Assembly (NCBI GenBank): GCA_036897095.1
Contig: JAYMSP010000057.1
Span: 1 to 64,000 of the forward strand
Reading direction: 5' to 3'
DNA length: 64,000 bases
From: Plantago elongata
Lineage: Eukaryota; Streptophyta; Magnoliopsida; Lamiales; Plantaginaceae
In this document: positions 37,201 through 49,592 of the stretch, in pieces
How positions within the stretch are numbered: position 1 is the first letter of the stretch
Layout of the letters: each line of letters begins with the position of its first letter
Made by a program: the position numbers and the translations under genes
Notes under the pieces: model-generated
Seen by the model: the letters and a program-made list of their open reading frames with translations, nothing else
Told to the model about the DNA's origin: nothing
Databases searched by the model: none

Positions 37201-38205
37201 TCGCTAACACCCCTTGACAATGTCATAATCTCATTTATGACCCCAACCGGTCGAGTTATACGGTGATCGAATGAAATAATTTTAGAATTGCAAAGATCGT
37301 ACCAATCTGAGACGAAAAAGAATATTGAATTTTTTTTTAAATAGAGTATTGAGATATGTTGAGATCGTATATGTTGGAGGTATAAGGTTTATTTTCTACT
37401 AAATAAAATGGTATATTGAAAGTTTTGAATGAAGCCCTAATTATCTCATTTGATAAATGTGGAAGTAATTTGTGGTATCAATCAAAGTTAACAATGAATT
37501 ATCCTATTTCATAACGCTAAACATGAAAGGAATTGGCTGGTTTAAGGAAAAGACAACTAATCTTGTGAAATTGGACAATTTGGTACATGTTACTACCTAT
37601 TAAATTAAATACATTTCAAACGTATTAATTTTAATTTTATATTATTAAAACGACGAAAGTGACTCAAACCCCCGACCTATTAATTACATGTGAAGTGTAT
37701 TATCAATTAAAATACGATTAATTATCAAAAAACTATACTTACAATATATTTTACTTTAATACAGAAATGAATAGATTGTAAATGTTTTACCTGGCTTTTT
37801 TTATCAATATAATAACCAAATCAAATTATTTCATTATTTTTTACACTATACTTTATTTTCGTGTTGAAAATTAAATAATACATATATTTTAAAAGGTGTA
37901 TATGCAAAATAAATATTTTGTCTTGTGCTATCTTACGATGAAGCATCAAAAGTTTGATTGAAGTACTGATAAAAGAAAAAGGTTAGAAGTAGTTGGAGGA
38001 GCGTATTGTGAAGTTGTTCGCTTTATGACGCATCTTATCTGCCTCCTTTTGAGTCTTGGCCCTTATTCTCAGCCTATAACCAAACTTGTAATTTGTTTCT
38101 AGCTTATAATCCATTTTTCAAATACAAATTCAAATCACTTGGATGATCAACTTCCAACTCAACATTTAGGATTAAGATTTTGTTATCTTCCACTACCATT
38201 TATTT
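37201..38205. other. Intergenic DNA
   Basis: AT-rich, with the degenerate SINE copy listed separately. Nothing else was recognised. Confidence 0.5.
37645..37710 (-). mobile_element. Degenerate SINE copy
   Basis: The reverse complement contains AATAGGTCGGGGGTTTGAGT, matching the B-box region of the SINEs at 9423-9500 and 41504-41595. The A-box half is worn and no clear target duplication remains. Confidence 0.5.
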
Positions 38206-38209
38206 GAAC

Positions 38210-38478
38210 TAAATTTAACTTAACTATAGTATAAATATAACTAAAAAGTGTTAAACTGAACTGTTAAACTCCTTCAGTTTAGTTCAGTAAATTTTTATTA
38301 AAAGGAACAGAGCCTTATTTTCTTCAACTGTAATTTTCTAAATTGAACTGAATTGAACTTAATTTGACTGGTATGGACTGAAGTGTAGTGAATTGAACTA
38401 AACTGAACTGAAGTGTAATATAAAATATAACTAAGCAGATGTGACTGAGTTTTTAATTAAAGAGAACATATCCTTATT
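38210..38478. mobile_element. Cluster of CAGTTCAGTT-type MITEs
   Basis: Related to the element at 3633-3750. The piece at about 38312-38478 has TTTTCTTCAACTGTAATTTT at one side and the inverted AATTAAAGAGAACATATCC at the other. The interior repeats TTGAACTGAA. A second partial copy ends at about 38311. Confidence 0.45.
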
Positions 38479-38699
38479 AGATTTTCCATCAAATTAAAAA
38501 AAGTATGTTTAGTCCAATCCTTTTATATAGGTTGTCTGCACTTAATGATATATACTCTAGATGTAAACTATGTTCACTTTGTTTGTAAACTCATTCATTT
38601 TAATTCAGATTCATTTAGTTTAATTCAGTTGGTCTATTTTACACAACTCATTTTAAATAATTGTAGTCGAATAAAATAGAGACCTAACCGTTTAGTTGT

Positions 38700-40860
38700 A
38701 CTGGTGGTAAGTGAGTGTGAACAGCCTAAAGGCAGCCACATTCATGTCCATTGGTGACCGGTTCCGACCAAACATTTGATCGGGGATCAATCATCTGACT
38801 ATATACCATTGAAATATACACGTCAACTGGCTAAAAACACCTATAACCTTACCAGTTATCTGTAGACGCTCAGAATCTACAATCAAATTTAGGTTGATGA
38901 ATTGGGGGGGCACCGACGACCTGCAAGGCAACAAGTAACAAAGATAGAGAAGTAAGGTACCAAGGTGATACCGGTGTGGTGCCGACCGTAGGAACTCTGA
39001 CGCTCAAGTTAGTAATCAAGTGGAGAATAATAAACAAAGGGACAGTGAAAGAGATGAAGATGATGGAGGTCGACTTATCATGTTGACGGTTCGGCGGGGA
39101 GGGAATGATTACCGACAGTGGGTTAGCCGACCGTGTGAGAGGGAGCTAACTAGTAGTCTTCGATAAGCAAGGTAGGATGGCGAAAGGTGATGCTTGATCG
39201 TCTGACTGACAACCTGGGAGCTTGAACGTCTGATTGATTGCTAGAGAGCTAGGGATCGAGAGAGAAATGCGTTCGACTGATAGCTAGGGTTTTCGTAGTG
39301 TGAATGAGATGATCCTTTTCTCCTTCCGCCTGCCTTCCTATATAGACCATCCAACCGTTAGAGCCCGTACCCACCTCTCCTATACTTTGGGCGATGAATG
39401 TCTTGGTGGGCTAAGTCTAGTCGGTTGCTTACTGACTGAATGAGTTAGTCAAACAGTGTGAGTTAGTCAATTTGATAGGCTGATAGGCTAACATGGTTAG
39501 CCTTGTCAAGTAGGTTGGACGTTTGTCAAGTCAGTTTAGTTTATTTCTGGCAGACTAAGCAAATCAGTCAAGTAAGGTTGGCTCGCATGTCTGTCAGACT
39601 CGCCATGTGTATTGGCTAGCTCATCGGCTCGCTAGGAAGTCGGGAGGCCAAATGAGTTAGCCAGTATGCATGCCACTTGATTGTGTGACTTGGTTCGGTG
39701 GCCTCTTGGAGCCCAACCCGCGCGTGTGGCTGAGAAGGAATCATTTAAAGACCGATGGGCCAATTTGCCATTCATGTTGGAAGAGCGAATTTCGGCCAAT
39801 ACAGTTTGTCCCCCACTCTTCGAGCCGAGTGTCTTGAATCGGAGAGTAGAAGTTCTATGTCCAACAAAGCGATGCACACTAAGTCGTAGGTGTATGCTGT
39901 TACACTAGAATAACAGATTGTAAGCTTATCGATTAGGAGATAGACTCGTCAGAAAGATGGACTTCATTTGTAGTGATCATGTTGTTAGCTCGGTAAAAGT
40001 AAGTCGGGCTTGCTATGTAGAAACTTACTGGCAAGCACTCGTAGTTGGAAAATACCAACCTAGTGTGATGGATGTTCGGGGGTGGAAATTTTCACGTCAG
40101 AAAGATGGACTTCACTTGGAAAATGTCGTTAGCAGATCTCTCATTATCAATGAGAACTCTCTTTGTAAAGCAGTTTGCAATAAGTATTGAAATGACTAAA
40201 GCATCATTGTGAAGACTAACTAGTTTCTTAGACTCTTGGTCTGAGAAGCTAATAGTCAAATTAGACGGAGAAGTGTCTGACACTCTGCGAGCATTGAGCT
40301 CAGGCTTTAGCGTTTGCATACTATGGCGTTTTGGCAACAGAGTATGAGACACCGCTGATCTCTGACCCCCCAGAGATGACATTGATTACCTTGTTGGTCT
40401 GATGGGACTCAAGTGGATCAGTACCCTGCCGACCGGCGAGGGTCTTTTTACCTTTGTCGGAGAGGTACTCTGTCAAGTGCCCTCTCTTCAGCAGCTCGGC
40501 TACCTCCAGTTGCAGAGAGTGTCCGTGATCTCCATGAAACTCACACCACTTGTTGGAGTTCCTTTGATCCGGAGGCATTGTGAGCTTCCATGTCCATCTG
40601 ACTCTATCACCCATGCTTTTCATGGCTGCAACACACTCCTCTGGTTCAATGTTGAGAGAGTAGTTTGGAGGTGGTACTCGGGTTTCTGTCCTCCTTGGCT
40701 GGATCAGAAGGCGAGATGGATTGGTGACCGATCCATGCTTTCTCTCAGTCTGCTATGGTCTAGCACGGTAGTCCGACGTCTTTCGTTCAACTCGTCTGTC
40801 AGGCTTCAGTTCCCTTCGAGTAGATACAATCATACCGAGAGTCATGCTTGATAAATTGTA
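38700..40860 (-). mobile_element. Ty3/gypsy retrotransposon remnant
   Basis: A partial, heavily worn gypsy fossil. The minus strand near 40321-40623 encodes a gag-type segment (KWCEFHGDHGHS; NVISGG). Near 40092-40382 it encodes a protease-like segment (HNDALVISILIAN). The stretch at about 38880-39400, with GGTGGTGCCGACC and GACGCTCAAGTTAG words, resembles LTR or leader sequence of such elements. Reverse transcriptase and integrase are not seen. It is broken many times over and probably old; ends are not defined. Confidence 0.65.
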
Positions 40861-40946
40861 CTTGACACGACATCCAAAAGACATTTACATAAAATCTTTG
40901 GTATGGATTTAACTCTATATTCTCATAATGAGTTCAACGTATCAAG

Positions 40947-41450
40947 TTGAATGAAAATGTTAGTGTACTGTTAATTGCAGGAGTTTTTCTTCGTTTAATT
41001 CAATCGGATGAACCACTTCAAAACCTTTCTATGGCAACACAACTCGGACACACAAAATTCGAATATACATTGTGTTTGTTAAAGTTGTTGAATAAACGTG
41101 TATCAACTAGGGACAAAGGGGTTGATGAACTTGATCAATAAAAATTGACATTTGCTTATGTAATATGTTTATGTGAAGCATGTTACATCTTCACATGATG
41201 CTAAAGGATATGTATGTATCCCAGAACAATGAAATTAAGGTGGATAAGATATGCAATACCATGAAAATTAGGATTGTGGTTATCTGTTACTCTGAAATTC
41301 TGTTTTTGTTTTTGGTAGGTCTATCGATTGCAAGACGTATAATGAGACCGGGAGTTGGCCACCTTGCGACTCAAGTATAGATTTCTGGAGGAGTAGGCCC
41401 AACATTCTGACCATCACAGAGAATGCCTATTAGATGTTGAATTCGCTTTG
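40947..41450 (+). pseudogene. Possible fragment of an F-box/SEL1-like gene
   Basis: The frame at 40947-41141 reads LQNLSMATQLGHTKFEYT, faintly resembling the repeat GLxxLxxAAxxGHxxAxY found in plant F-box proteins of the At2g35280 type. Downstream sequence to about 41450 contains cysteine-bearing frames with no continuous reading. If real it is a truncated relic without the F-box. Similarity is from memory and weak; a protein search would decide. Confidence 0.22.
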
Positions 41451-41489
41451 TTATGGCTTTCGAATTAAATTATTTTATTAAATTTTCAT

Positions 41490-41609
41490 TGTTATATATT
41501 TCGTTGACAACGAAGTGCAGCTCAGTTGGTAAGACGCTTCACCTCCAACCAATAGGTCGGGGGTTCGAGTCACCCTTTAGCCGTTTAAAAAAAAATGTTA
41601 TAGATTTCG
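41490..41609 (+). mobile_element. tRNA-derived SINE with target duplication
   Basis: The body is about 41504-41595. It has A-box-like GCAGCTCAGTTGGTAAGACG, B-box GGGGGTTCGAGTCACC, then TTTAGCCGTTT and an A run. The flanks TGTTATATATTTCG (41490-41503) and TGTTATAGATTTCG (41596-41609) form a 14-bp duplication with one mismatch. This is the best-preserved of three copies. It is not a functional tRNA gene because no full cloverleaf can be drawn. Confidence 0.8.
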
Positions 41610-41760
41610 TACTTGAGTTTAATGAAACAAACGATGTTCAAATCTTAATGAATTACGGTTTAAATATTTTCATAGAGTTAATAAAAATATATCATCAATT
41701 CTATCGAATACTTAAGGTGTGCAACAATACTGCTCCTGAAATGGTACCAATTTAGCGGAC

Positions 41761-43278
41761 AAATGTTGATGACTTCAATAGTGAAATCCATAATTTTCTA
41801 AATTGTATTGGGGGGCATATATATTCAACATCTTTGATTGGTACAAAAAACGTATTCGACACCCAAGTCATGAATGCATATTTTTTTTCATAACTCAATT
41901 CCGTTCGATTTTATTGAATGAATTAATTTCCGACTACACAACATGAGCTTAATGTGAAATTAAATAATGTTATTAAATTTTCTACATTAATTCAAATTAG
42001 ACTACTACTCGAAATTGTATGTTAGAATTCAATTTGGATATAATAATAATATTTGATAAGGTTCTCAATTAAAACGAAAGTTTTTCTAGACTCACTATGA
42101 TAACATAACATCAATTGCAATGTTCAATATATAGTAATGTATCTTCATTTTCTTTAGATTGGAGTAAATGAAAATCTAAATTAGTATAATATTTGAAATT
42201 TATCTCTATTATCGAAATAAATGTTAAATTTAAAAAATGGTGAAACATTTGTCAGAATATCTATATACAAAAATGTTATGGTGCATTTTTCGAAGGAAGA
42301 TTTTTTCAATGTGTTTAAATCTCACGAATTATTTAGAGCACAAGTACATGGTAACAATAATAGCACGTTCTCATTGTTACTTAGGTCATAAGAGCACGAT
42401 CGATATATTATACTAAAGTGGTCAAGACCAAGTAAATTATATATAGTTGTATGCACACAAAAATAACCATGACATATTTGATTATGATCCTCAACGACAA
42501 CATTTAGTTGCCACTCAATCTGATTAATACTATACTCTAAACAGTTGCCCTCGATTCACCCAAAACATGGGCAAGTGTGAGCTTAATGTAACAACAACAC
42601 TAACATAGATAATTTTAAATTTATAGTTGCCCTCTTATGAACAAGTATTGTTTTGCCGCTTCAGTTCTAAAACATTGTCTTGACGGAATGTTTGTAATTC
42701 CGAGGAAAATGCTTGATAAACTATTTGAACTGAAGAATCTTGAGATTGTATTTTGAAAATATTTTGTTAGTATAAATTAGCCTTTCATGTCGTGCTATTT
42801 TGTTGTATAGGTTTTGCTAATTCTCACTAGCTCACATAAATAATTGAATTGACTTCGGAAAATATATCCAATATATTCATCCACGTCATTAAATATTGTC
42901 ATAATGAAATCAATTTGATTAATTGCAAATTAAAACCCGTGGTCAATTAAAATATGGTAATTATTAATTAAATCCTCTATGCAATTTAGTTATGTTCACG
43001 TATGGAAAAATAAAGTGGGTGATATATGAGGCACGTTGGAGAAGCATTTGATTAAATGGGCCACACATGATCCCATGATTATAATCGCTAGCTAAACAAT
43101 TATGATTTATGAATTTATCTATCGACAAGAACACTTTGGACCAATTATACTTTATCCTATACAGAGACATCATTATGGAATTTGTTGTAAGAATTAGATA
43201 TTAAATACGATAATATATAAATGTAATTGTGGTGTAGATGTATAAATATTAGGATGAAAGTAATAATTAATAGTCTAT
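41761..43278. other. Intergenic AT-rich DNA
   Basis: No supported gene or element; short chance open frames only. Confidence 0.5.
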
Positions 43279-43402
43279 GTCATTAAACATATTTATACTT
43301 ATCAATAAAGGAAGAGAGAAAATTAAATGGAGAGATTCTGTCATTAAACATATTTATACTTATCAATAAAGGAAGAGAGAAAATTAAATGGAAAGATTCC
43401 AT
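43279..43402. repeat. 62-bp near-perfect tandem duplication
   Basis: A 62-bp unit starting GTCATTAAACATATTTATAC at 43279 recurs at 43341 with one or two differences near its end (GGAGAGATTCT against GGAAAGATTCC). The high identity suggests a recent event. Confidence 0.9.
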
Positions 43403-43559
43403 CCTTAAGTCCTTTTAGAAATCATCAGGACTGGTTGAAATCGATTTAGATACCGTAGATAAAAAAAACAAAGGAAAATATGGCATACGTGAACACATGC
43501 CATACCTTTGTTACAAGAATCAACCTGGACATTTTATGATTAAGTTAGTAAAAACGACA

Positions 43560-43820
43560 TTTTTTTAGCGGGAGAAAATTCTCTGCGATCTTCTCTCTAC
43601 TTTCTTGATCCATAACATACCCGCAGGGAGATTTAATAGCCTTTAGGTGGGGGAAACTCTCTTTTATATCTACTTTCTTAGGGGGTAGCGGATGCTCTCT
43701 AGGCGGAAAAACTCTTTTCGATCTTCTATGTACTTTCTTGATCTATATGATGGACCGGGTCGGGAGGGGGGGTTTACTTTTTAGGCTGGGAAACTCTCTT
43801 CTTTGTTTTCTTCATCCATA
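43560..43820. repeat. Degenerate tandem repeat of about 85 bp
   Basis: Words AAACTCTCTT, GATCTTCT, TACTTTCTTGATC(C/T)AT and GGGAGG recur in order three to four times. Function unknown. Confidence 0.5.
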
Positions 43821-44381
43821 ACGGGTGTCTGGTCGGAAGCGGGAGGTTGTAGAAAACAATTGTGAAAATCATAATGCATACCATCACGGAGTTGTAGGCA
43901 ACCCGTGGTTGAATGAACAACCGTCACATGTGAAATTATGTATAATATTATTTATTTATGTATTTTGCGATGGGGTGACCACATACTGCATGAGTTGTTG
44001 GAAAAATCCCATTAATTATGTTGTATGTTTTTGTATTTTATTTTTGTTCGGTTTGAATGATACGATTTGTTATTTAAAACATGTGTTTTCTATTATTTAA
44101 CTAGTCGGGTATTGTAGGAACCGATACAAATAATGTTATAAATTTGCAGGGTCCGAACTGGTTAAGACCGGATCCTACACCTTTCAAACCATATACGTCA
44201 TTATGATTCATATTTTTACATTTTCTACTGTTAACATAAATGCACTAAATAATATAGTATTTGATGAAAAGGATTACCGAAAGACACCACGACCGACGTT
44301 TTTCATATAAGTTTGACTACCTAATTTTCTCAACTACTTATTTTATCCCCCATTTTTATTTATTATTAAAAGTAAAATATA

Positions 44382-44409
44382 CCGTGGCATCGCTACGGGT
44401 CAGTACTAG
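44382..44409 (+). mobile_element. Helitron-type 3' terminus
   Basis: CCGTGGC ATC GCTACGG forms a 7-bp hairpin with one G-T wobble, followed by GTCAGTA and CTAG, then T. This is the layout of plant Helitron 3' ends. The matching 5' end upstream was not identified, so the element length is unknown. Confidence 0.5.
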
Positions 44410-46420
44410 TTGAAGTGAAATTTGGAATCCTAAAAAAAATAGTCTAAGAATTGAGCGATTCTTCATTAGATATTGAAATTCCACTTTTAAGTTTAGTTTA
44501 AGGATTAGAAATCACTCCATAAAGGTTAATTTTAGTTCCACATGTATCGATTTAATTTCGAGATAGTCTGGGTAAGAAAGGTTTTTCCATTAAATATGAA
44601 AATTCCGCTTTTCCTTACATCAAAACCCACAAACTCTAAATAAAAACTTACAGACAACGTAAAAATCCACATACAACACGTACAAACCCACATATACTGA
44701 ATAATATCAACAAACAATGTAAAAACACACATATTTTAAATAAAACCTACAAAAAGTACGTAAAAACTCACAGACACTGAATAAAAATTCACATACTTTA
44801 AATAAAAAAATGAAATTTTTATATGTAATGAAAAATCGCCATTTCGCTGAACTTTGTATTTAGAATCATACATCAATTCTTTTGACCAATAAAATAAATG
44901 ATATATATGTGTAACGATGTGAGATTCTAACTTAAGGTTTTGAACTAAATTGAACCTTTATCATATTAAAAGGATGACCATATTAAAATGGTGATATATA
45001 AAAATTAATTCTCTTGTACCTAGTTTATGTAATGAATGATGTATTGCATGCAATTGGAAGTGCATTCTTATTTGATTTTATATAGTAAATCTTGAACACG
45101 GTTAATTAAAAAAGTTAAATCGAGATTAAATTAATGAATCTTTTTTGAAATTAAATTAATGGATTGGAAGAGTTTATAAAAAAACACACAATATCATTCA
45201 CACGCTAAAAATTCCTTTTGAGAGACTTTGTAATAACTCTTGTTCAAAGAGAATGTTAAATATGACCCGGTAATGACTAATGTACTCATTTAGAGAATTA
45301 AATAATGATTTATTAGAGGTTAGACAGATTGAGAAGTTATATCTATTTGTATAAACATTAAACATAGCAATATTATTTCCCAATCCCATCCGCTTGCCCT
45401 TAGTGAGAAGAAAGGGACATTCTTACATCTTTATGTTACTTGAGGTTATGATTTATCAATGGAAGTATGGAACCGTCCCTTTTCTAAGTATGCGTTGGAT
45501 CAGGATTTTAGTCATATGATATGATGGCCCATTAGGATACTTGGCTGGATCATCACACACATTCCATACCATTAATGCCAAGCTCTCCATTGGAAGGCGG
45601 AAACAAAATCTAGAAGCTCCTCTTATCTGGAATAACAAGAGTGGGCATATTCTTTTAGAAGCATTGTTCACTGTCCAAAATAAATTGGAATTAATCCAAT
45701 TATAGATTTTACTAATCTATTTCTACCAATTCTAACTTAGTAAACTTGTACTCCAAAACATTATCATTCTTCTTAACGTATCAACAATTTAAAAGTTCAA
45801 ACGTACGTATTAAGAACACTGATAATAATGTCGGTAGGAGCACTTTGGATATTTCAAGAAATTGTTGTTAGTCCTTCTCCTAGCATACTATATGTTGATT
45901 GACCAACTCAGATTTCTATTGATCTGCACACAAACAAGAACAAATAGCGCTACAAATTACGTCGGTATGTAAAAACATGTATCACCTTGAAGGCATAAGC
46001 AATTTAGGAGTAATCGTGCATGTTCAAAAGGTGGAATCTCAATCAATTGGTTAGGTTTGAGTAAAAATTAAATACGCATGGGTTGAACCATTGAAGTCAA
46101 ATTCAATAACATCCTTGCTAATTTGATGCGAACATCATAAAAGCATATCCTCCGTAAGAGTTGCTCTATTTTTAAAAGATATTTTAATTTGAAAATTAAA
46201 TTTTATTCGTAGTTAGAGACGGAGATGATTGATAAAGAATTGGGGTGGTTTGTTTTATATGGAAGGAGGAAGTAAAATACTGTTGACCTGCTGCATGAGA
46301 ATGGAAAAAGGAAGCAACGTGTCGTAGAGGAGATGGTTACACGAAGAATATTTTATTTTACGAAAAATTAAAAAACCGAAAGGAAAAGAAAGCGCATTCG
46401 TGTTACCGCCACTATCTAAA
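44410..46420. other. Intergenic DNA and promoter region of the GPCAT gene
   Basis: AT-rich. A minus-strand open frame near 45456-45671 matches nothing I recognise. CA/AG-rich sequence from about 46400 to 46727 looks like the leader of the next gene. Confidence 0.4.
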
Positions 46421-46727
46421 TATCAATCACAATCTCCAAATATTTTCATTTACCGATGCTCTATTCATTTACAAATAAATTAATTAATTAATCAACAGCT
46501 TTTGATTCCTTCAATTCAAGAAAAATCCAGAAATTGATTGAGAGAGACATAAATACACATTAAGTTTTTCGAAGCAAGCAATTCATTCATCGAACACCTT
46601 TTCTACGCTTTCAAAAGGCAACCAAAGCAAACGAAAGGAGTATATTCACAAACCAAACACAAGAAGCAGGATTGGATTTGATTTGATTCGATTCGATTTG
46701 ATTTGGTTCTGTGTGTGTGTCGTTTTA

Positions 46728-49144
46728 ATGGCGGAAGAAACGGTTGAGGTGGATGTTTCGAATGGCGATTCGTATCAGAAGTACAAGTTGAGGCTCAAGG
46801 ATCAATCTAAGGTATCATTTCTCATTCATTACTATCTATGTTTCTGTGACTCTGTGTTTTTTTATTACGAATTCGGTTTGAGTGTTTCTTGATTTGAGGT
46901 GTGTTCTGTTTGTGATTATGGATTGGGCGTTTGATCGTTGTTTTTTTGATTGATTATTGTGAAGAAAGTGGCTGAAACGAAGGAGAAGACGAAACAGATC
47001 TTATCTAAGCAAGCTGTTAAGATTGCCAAACAGGCTGAAGAACATGAAAGCTTCATCAATAAGGTATAAAGGCATTTACAATTCTAGAATTTTTTCAATT
47101 TGAAACCTCATTTGAAAGTGTTAGTTGTCAAATTGTTTGAACAGTAATTCTACTGTGTCACTTTTTTCAAATGATTTCTTTGTGACTTTGTGTGATGCAG
47201 TTGACACATTTGCTAGGTGTTCTTGGCTTTGGAGGTTTTTGCTTTGTCTTAGGTGCAAGTGAGTACTATATACCATCACATTCTGGAATAGTTGAATTTT
47301 GTTTTGTTTCAGTTTTTGTAATTGTGTATTTGTTGTGATAACATGATCTCTGGCTGTCGAAATGTTCAGGGCCGCAAGATGTGCGATATTTGTATTGTTT
47401 GTTCTATGTTATATTTGTTCCTCTTCGGTGGATGTATTATCGATACAAGAAATGGCACTATTATCTCTTGGTAAGTCTCTCTTCCATCCATGCAGTATTG
47501 GGAGAATGATTTTCTGTCTCGTGGTAGAGTGCAGAATCAAATGCTCCATGGATTAGGAATTGAAAATTCGACATAATGTTAGATGTATCTAGCTAAGTAG
47601 GACTTTTGTTGCTTATCGTGCAGGACTTTTGCTACTATGCCAATACAATGTTCTTGATCATGCTTCTGTTCTACCCACAAAACGAGAAGTTTTTCATGGT
47701 TTGCTTTTCCTTTGCAGAGGTACACAGAACAAAAATTCTGTCACTTCAGGATACATGAATTGTATGTTGTCCTCCACGTATTTAATTGTGGGATGCTGTA
47801 AATTTGAGTGCAGGGGCCTTTGGCATGGGCGCTGATTGTTTGGAGATGTAGCTTAGTGTTCAATTCCATGGACAAGATCGTGAGTGTCTTTATACATCTC
47901 TTACCTGGTAAGATGGATTCCTCTTTGAAGCGACCATGTAGCTTTTTAAGCAAAAGAACCTCTAATGTGTATGTCACTCTTAGTCTCTTACACTTCTGAC
48001 AAGGGATAAGATTATGTGCAACATTATGCCTGTTAGGACTAATAAAATATTATGCATATTTCCATCGGACATTGTTCTGGACTATCACATCTTGCACTGG
48101 CTGAAGCAGGATGTGAAGTACTAAAATACAAACTCAGAATGCAAGATGTTATTTGTCTATGTACTAGAATGGTCACATGTGAATATTTTGGATGTCCTGC
48201 TGTGTAGTTAAAATTTTCCTGCACAGGAAGTGGGACAGTATTGCATGAAACTGGCAGTATTGTGCACTTGAGAAAACAACAGTGCTGCATAAAACGTGGC
48301 ATTGCACCATAGTCGAGCTACTTTTATTCATTTTCTTTTGGATGCCACTTTCCAGGATTGGTTTTCTTCACGATACGGTGGTGGGATCCAGTTTTCTTTG
48401 CAGCAATGCATCCTGAGGGAACTGCAAGTAGAGCATCATGGCCATATGTAGAAAGCAAATCATACCTGTGGACTTGGCTCTTCTTTGTCCCTTTGGCTGC
48501 TTACTTTGTCTGGCAGCTTCTATATTTCCTTATTGTAAACGTTCTACGTCGACAAAGACTTCTTCGAGACCCAGAAGTCATGACTTCCTACAGGTTTGTA
48601 TATTATTCATTTGTAATTCCTTTTCTGTGAGGGATTAGGGATTTGATGAAAGACATATAATGAAAGGAATTTTATGTAATTTAGGGTATTGTGGGGTCAG
48701 GCGTGAATGTTGTAAGTTTTGAGCTCACTTATATGTTCTATCTGATACGATTGTTAATTTTGTCTTCATAACTTCCCATCTGACAGGGAACTTTCAAAGA
48801 AAGCACAGAAAGCGAACAATGTATGGTGGCGATTTAGTGGAGTGCTTGGGGATCAAAACCGCATGTTCATGTACATACTCCTCCAGGCTATGTTCACTGT
48901 GGCAACCACAGCCCTCACAGCACCAATATTCATGTCGTACAGATTACACGTGACATTCCAAATTCTCAAGGTGACTGCTACCGTATGGAATGGAGGGAAC
49001 TTCTTATTAGAAGTGATGCCAAGGCAGGTCATCCTGAAGGAGAAGAAGAAAACACAGATGCAGCCTATCGAGGTTCAGCCAGTTGAAACTATGCTTGAGA
49101 CCTCGGCAAAAGAAAATGATTTTCCTGAGGTCAAGGAGTCATAA
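46728..49144 (+). CDS. GPCAT1: Glycerophosphocholine acyltransferase (GPC1/DUF2838 family)
   Basis: ER membrane enzyme that transfers an acyl group from acyl-CoA to glycero-3-phosphocholine, making lysophosphatidylcholine and so salvaging deacylated phosphatidylcholine. Eight exons: 46728-46811, 46965-47063, 47201-47258, 47370-47470, 47624-47719, 47814-47907, 48356-48593 and 48787-49144 (all GT-AG) give 375 aa. The N-terminal 60 residues are soluble and lysine-rich. Several hydrophobic segments follow, with the conserved blocks [39 protein letters not shown] and [18 protein letters not shown], and a charged C-terminal tail ([13 protein letters not shown]). The start ATG is supported by the acidic [14 protein letters not shown] start. 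Identification is from remembered similarity to yeast Gpc1 and Arabidopsis At5g35460. It is not related to the neighbouring genes in function. Confidence 0.9.
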
Positions 49145-49592
49145 TACCAGATGATCCGCTCTTAGTCTTAGTATAATATTGTAGTAGAAGTTGGGCTTTT
49201 TTGGTATATCTTGTGTGCACCTGTTAGCTCATTCATCTTTTTACAGTTTCCGATTTTATGGTTCTTATCCTTTTTATAGATAGAAGTACTACATCTTCGG
49301 CTGTTACCTTGCTCATGCAAATTAGTTGGCTGGTGACATTGTACAAGATTGGTTGGTGTCGGTAAAGTCCTTGTTCGAAATTGTGCTTCGCAGTGAGACT
49401 AAAGTGTTCAATTTGCTGGTTACAGATGACTAGGGGTAGATGATGTACCTAAACTTTGCAGTCCAGCATCACTGGCCATGCACACATGACACTTTCCTGA
49501 CAACCCCTTCCCACAACTGCAAACCGTTTTATTTTTAGACGTATCATATAACACTATACGGTCCTTAAAAATGTAGCATAGTATATTTTAAT
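49145..49592 (+). other. GPCAT 3' UTR and spacer
   Basis: Probable 3' UTR to about 49450, then spacer up to the hAT-like element, whose left target duplication is at 49585-49592. Confidence 0.45.

Noticed and set aside
39681-39908. 75-codon plus-strand frame in the gypsy remnant
   Set aside because: No domain; it overlaps LTR- or leader-like sequence of a retroelement fossil.
41504-41595. A functional tRNA gene
   Set aside because: A- and B-box-like motifs are present but no complete cloverleaf or acceptor stem can be formed. The A tail and target duplication show it is a SINE.
45456-45671. 71-codon minus-strand frame
   Set aside because: No family recognised, no neighbouring exons, no promoter or splice context.
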